Source of the DNA: Acidimicrobiia bacterium
Lineage (GTDB): Bacteria > Actinomycetota > Acidimicrobiia > IMCC26256 > PALSA-555
NCBI GenBank assembly: GCA_022865365.1
Contig: JALHSW010000287.1
Span: 1-5,780, forward strand
Reading direction: 5' to 3'
Length of the DNA: 5,780 nt
A model generated the notes under the pieces. That model ran no database searches. It was not told the DNA's origin and saw nothing but the letters and a program-made list of their open reading frames with translations. Of the stretch, positions 5,389 through 5,780 are shown piece after piece (the first letter of the stretch is position 1; every line of letters begins with the position of its first letter). The position numbers and the translations under genes were made by a program.

Positions 5389-5780
5389 ATGTACATCGGT
5401 CTGACCGACGAGCAGCAGAAGCTCCAGCTCGAGGTCCGCGACTACTACAAGCAGCTGCTCACACCCGAGGTACGGGCGTCGATCGCGCACAGCCACGGTG
5501 TCGGCCCGGAGATGCGCAAGGTCGTGCGCCAGATGGGCTCCGACGGCTGGCTCGGTGTGGGGTGGCCCAAGGAGTGGGGCGGCCGCGGCTTCACGCCGGT
5601 GGAGCAGTTCATCTGGTTCGACGAGTCGATGCGCGCCGGCGCGCCCGTGCCGATGCTCACGATCAACACCGTGGGTCCCACGATCATGAACTACGGCTCC
5701 GATGAGCAGAAGGAGTTCTTCGTCCCGAAGATCCTCAAGGGCGAGATCCACTTCTGCATCGGGTACTCCGAGCCCGGCGC
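5389..5780 (+). CDS. Acyl-CoA dehydrogenase, N-terminal part (FadE26-like; 3' end outside window)
   Basis: From the ATG at 5389, 130 full codons are open to the window edge. The protein starts MYIGLTDEQQKLQLEVRDYY, the usual N-terminal helix. GWLGVGWPKEWGG (residues 53-65), APVPMLTINTVGPTIMNYGS (85-104), DEQKEFFVPKILKGEIHFCI (105-124) and GYSEPG (125-130) follow. The last is the start of the FAD/substrate contact loop at the beginning of the middle beta domain. Full-length members are about 380-400 residues, so about one third is visible and the catalytic base is outside. The enzyme would introduce the alpha-beta double bond in an acyl-CoA, passing electrons to electron-transfer flavoprotein. 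The APVPxLTINxVxPTIM and IGYSEPGA wording recalls M. tuberculosis FadE26 (ChsE4), half of a heterotetramer in cholesterol side-chain beta-oxidation. If so, a FadE27-like partner should follow directly. Family is near certain, the subgroup is recall. A candidate KstR-like operator precedes it. Confidence 0.93.
   Translation, partial: MYIGLTDEQQKLQLEVRDYYKQLLTPEVRASIAHSHGVGPEMRKVVRQMGSDGWLGVGWPKEWGGRGFTPVEQFIWFDESMRAGAPVPMLTINTVGPTIMNYGSDEQKEFFVPKILKGEIHFCIGYSEPG

Overview
This is a GC-rich (by eye roughly two-thirds G+C), densely coding bacterial window. It holds seven protein genes and no RNA gene, mobile element or CRISPR array. The gene set is a cytochrome P450, a luciferase-like flavin monooxygenase, three short-chain dehydrogenases/reductases (SDRs), an enoyl-CoA hydratase and an acyl-CoA dehydrogenase. 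Together with the base composition and TANNNT boxes placed about 7 nt before start codons, this suggests an actinobacterium. The Acidimicrobiia or the mycobacteria/rhodococci are my best guesses, but the taxon is inference.

Layout: a 3'-truncated enoyl-CoA hydratase gene (1-255, minus) is divergent from a two-gene SDR operon (322-1173 and 1193-2023, plus). The operon converges, with only 6 nt between stop codons, on a minus-strand pair: the P450 (2030-3250) and, upstream of it, the LLM-type flavin monooxygenase (3325-4431). The LLM gene is divergent from a third SDR (4500-5264, plus). After a 124-nt gap an acyl-CoA dehydrogenase starts at 5389 and runs off the right edge.

Functional reading (inference): the genes fit oxidative breakdown of a hydrophobic lipid-like or isoprenoid/steroid-like compound. 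The P450 and LLM enzyme would insert oxygen, the SDRs would oxidise or reduce the resulting alcohols and ketones, and the acyl-CoA dehydrogenase and enoyl-CoA hydratase would carry out beta-oxidation. The acyl-CoA dehydrogenase N-terminus resembles, from memory, mycobacterial FadE26 of cholesterol side-chain degradation. The gap before it holds an 18-bp imperfect palindrome that fits the remembered KstR operator pattern TnnAACnnGTTnnA. The P450 resembles the CYP124/125/142 clade. These three hints agree on sterol-type catabolism, but none proves a substrate.

Regulation: the most notable non-coding elements are the palindrome before the acyl-CoA dehydrogenase, and an inverted repeat that fills the 23 nt upstream of the P450 start and contains a possible -10 box. 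Two genes (enoyl-CoA hydratase and P450) look leaderless. I see no sign of a wholly new system. The window looks like ordinary catabolic gene content with some interesting control sites.
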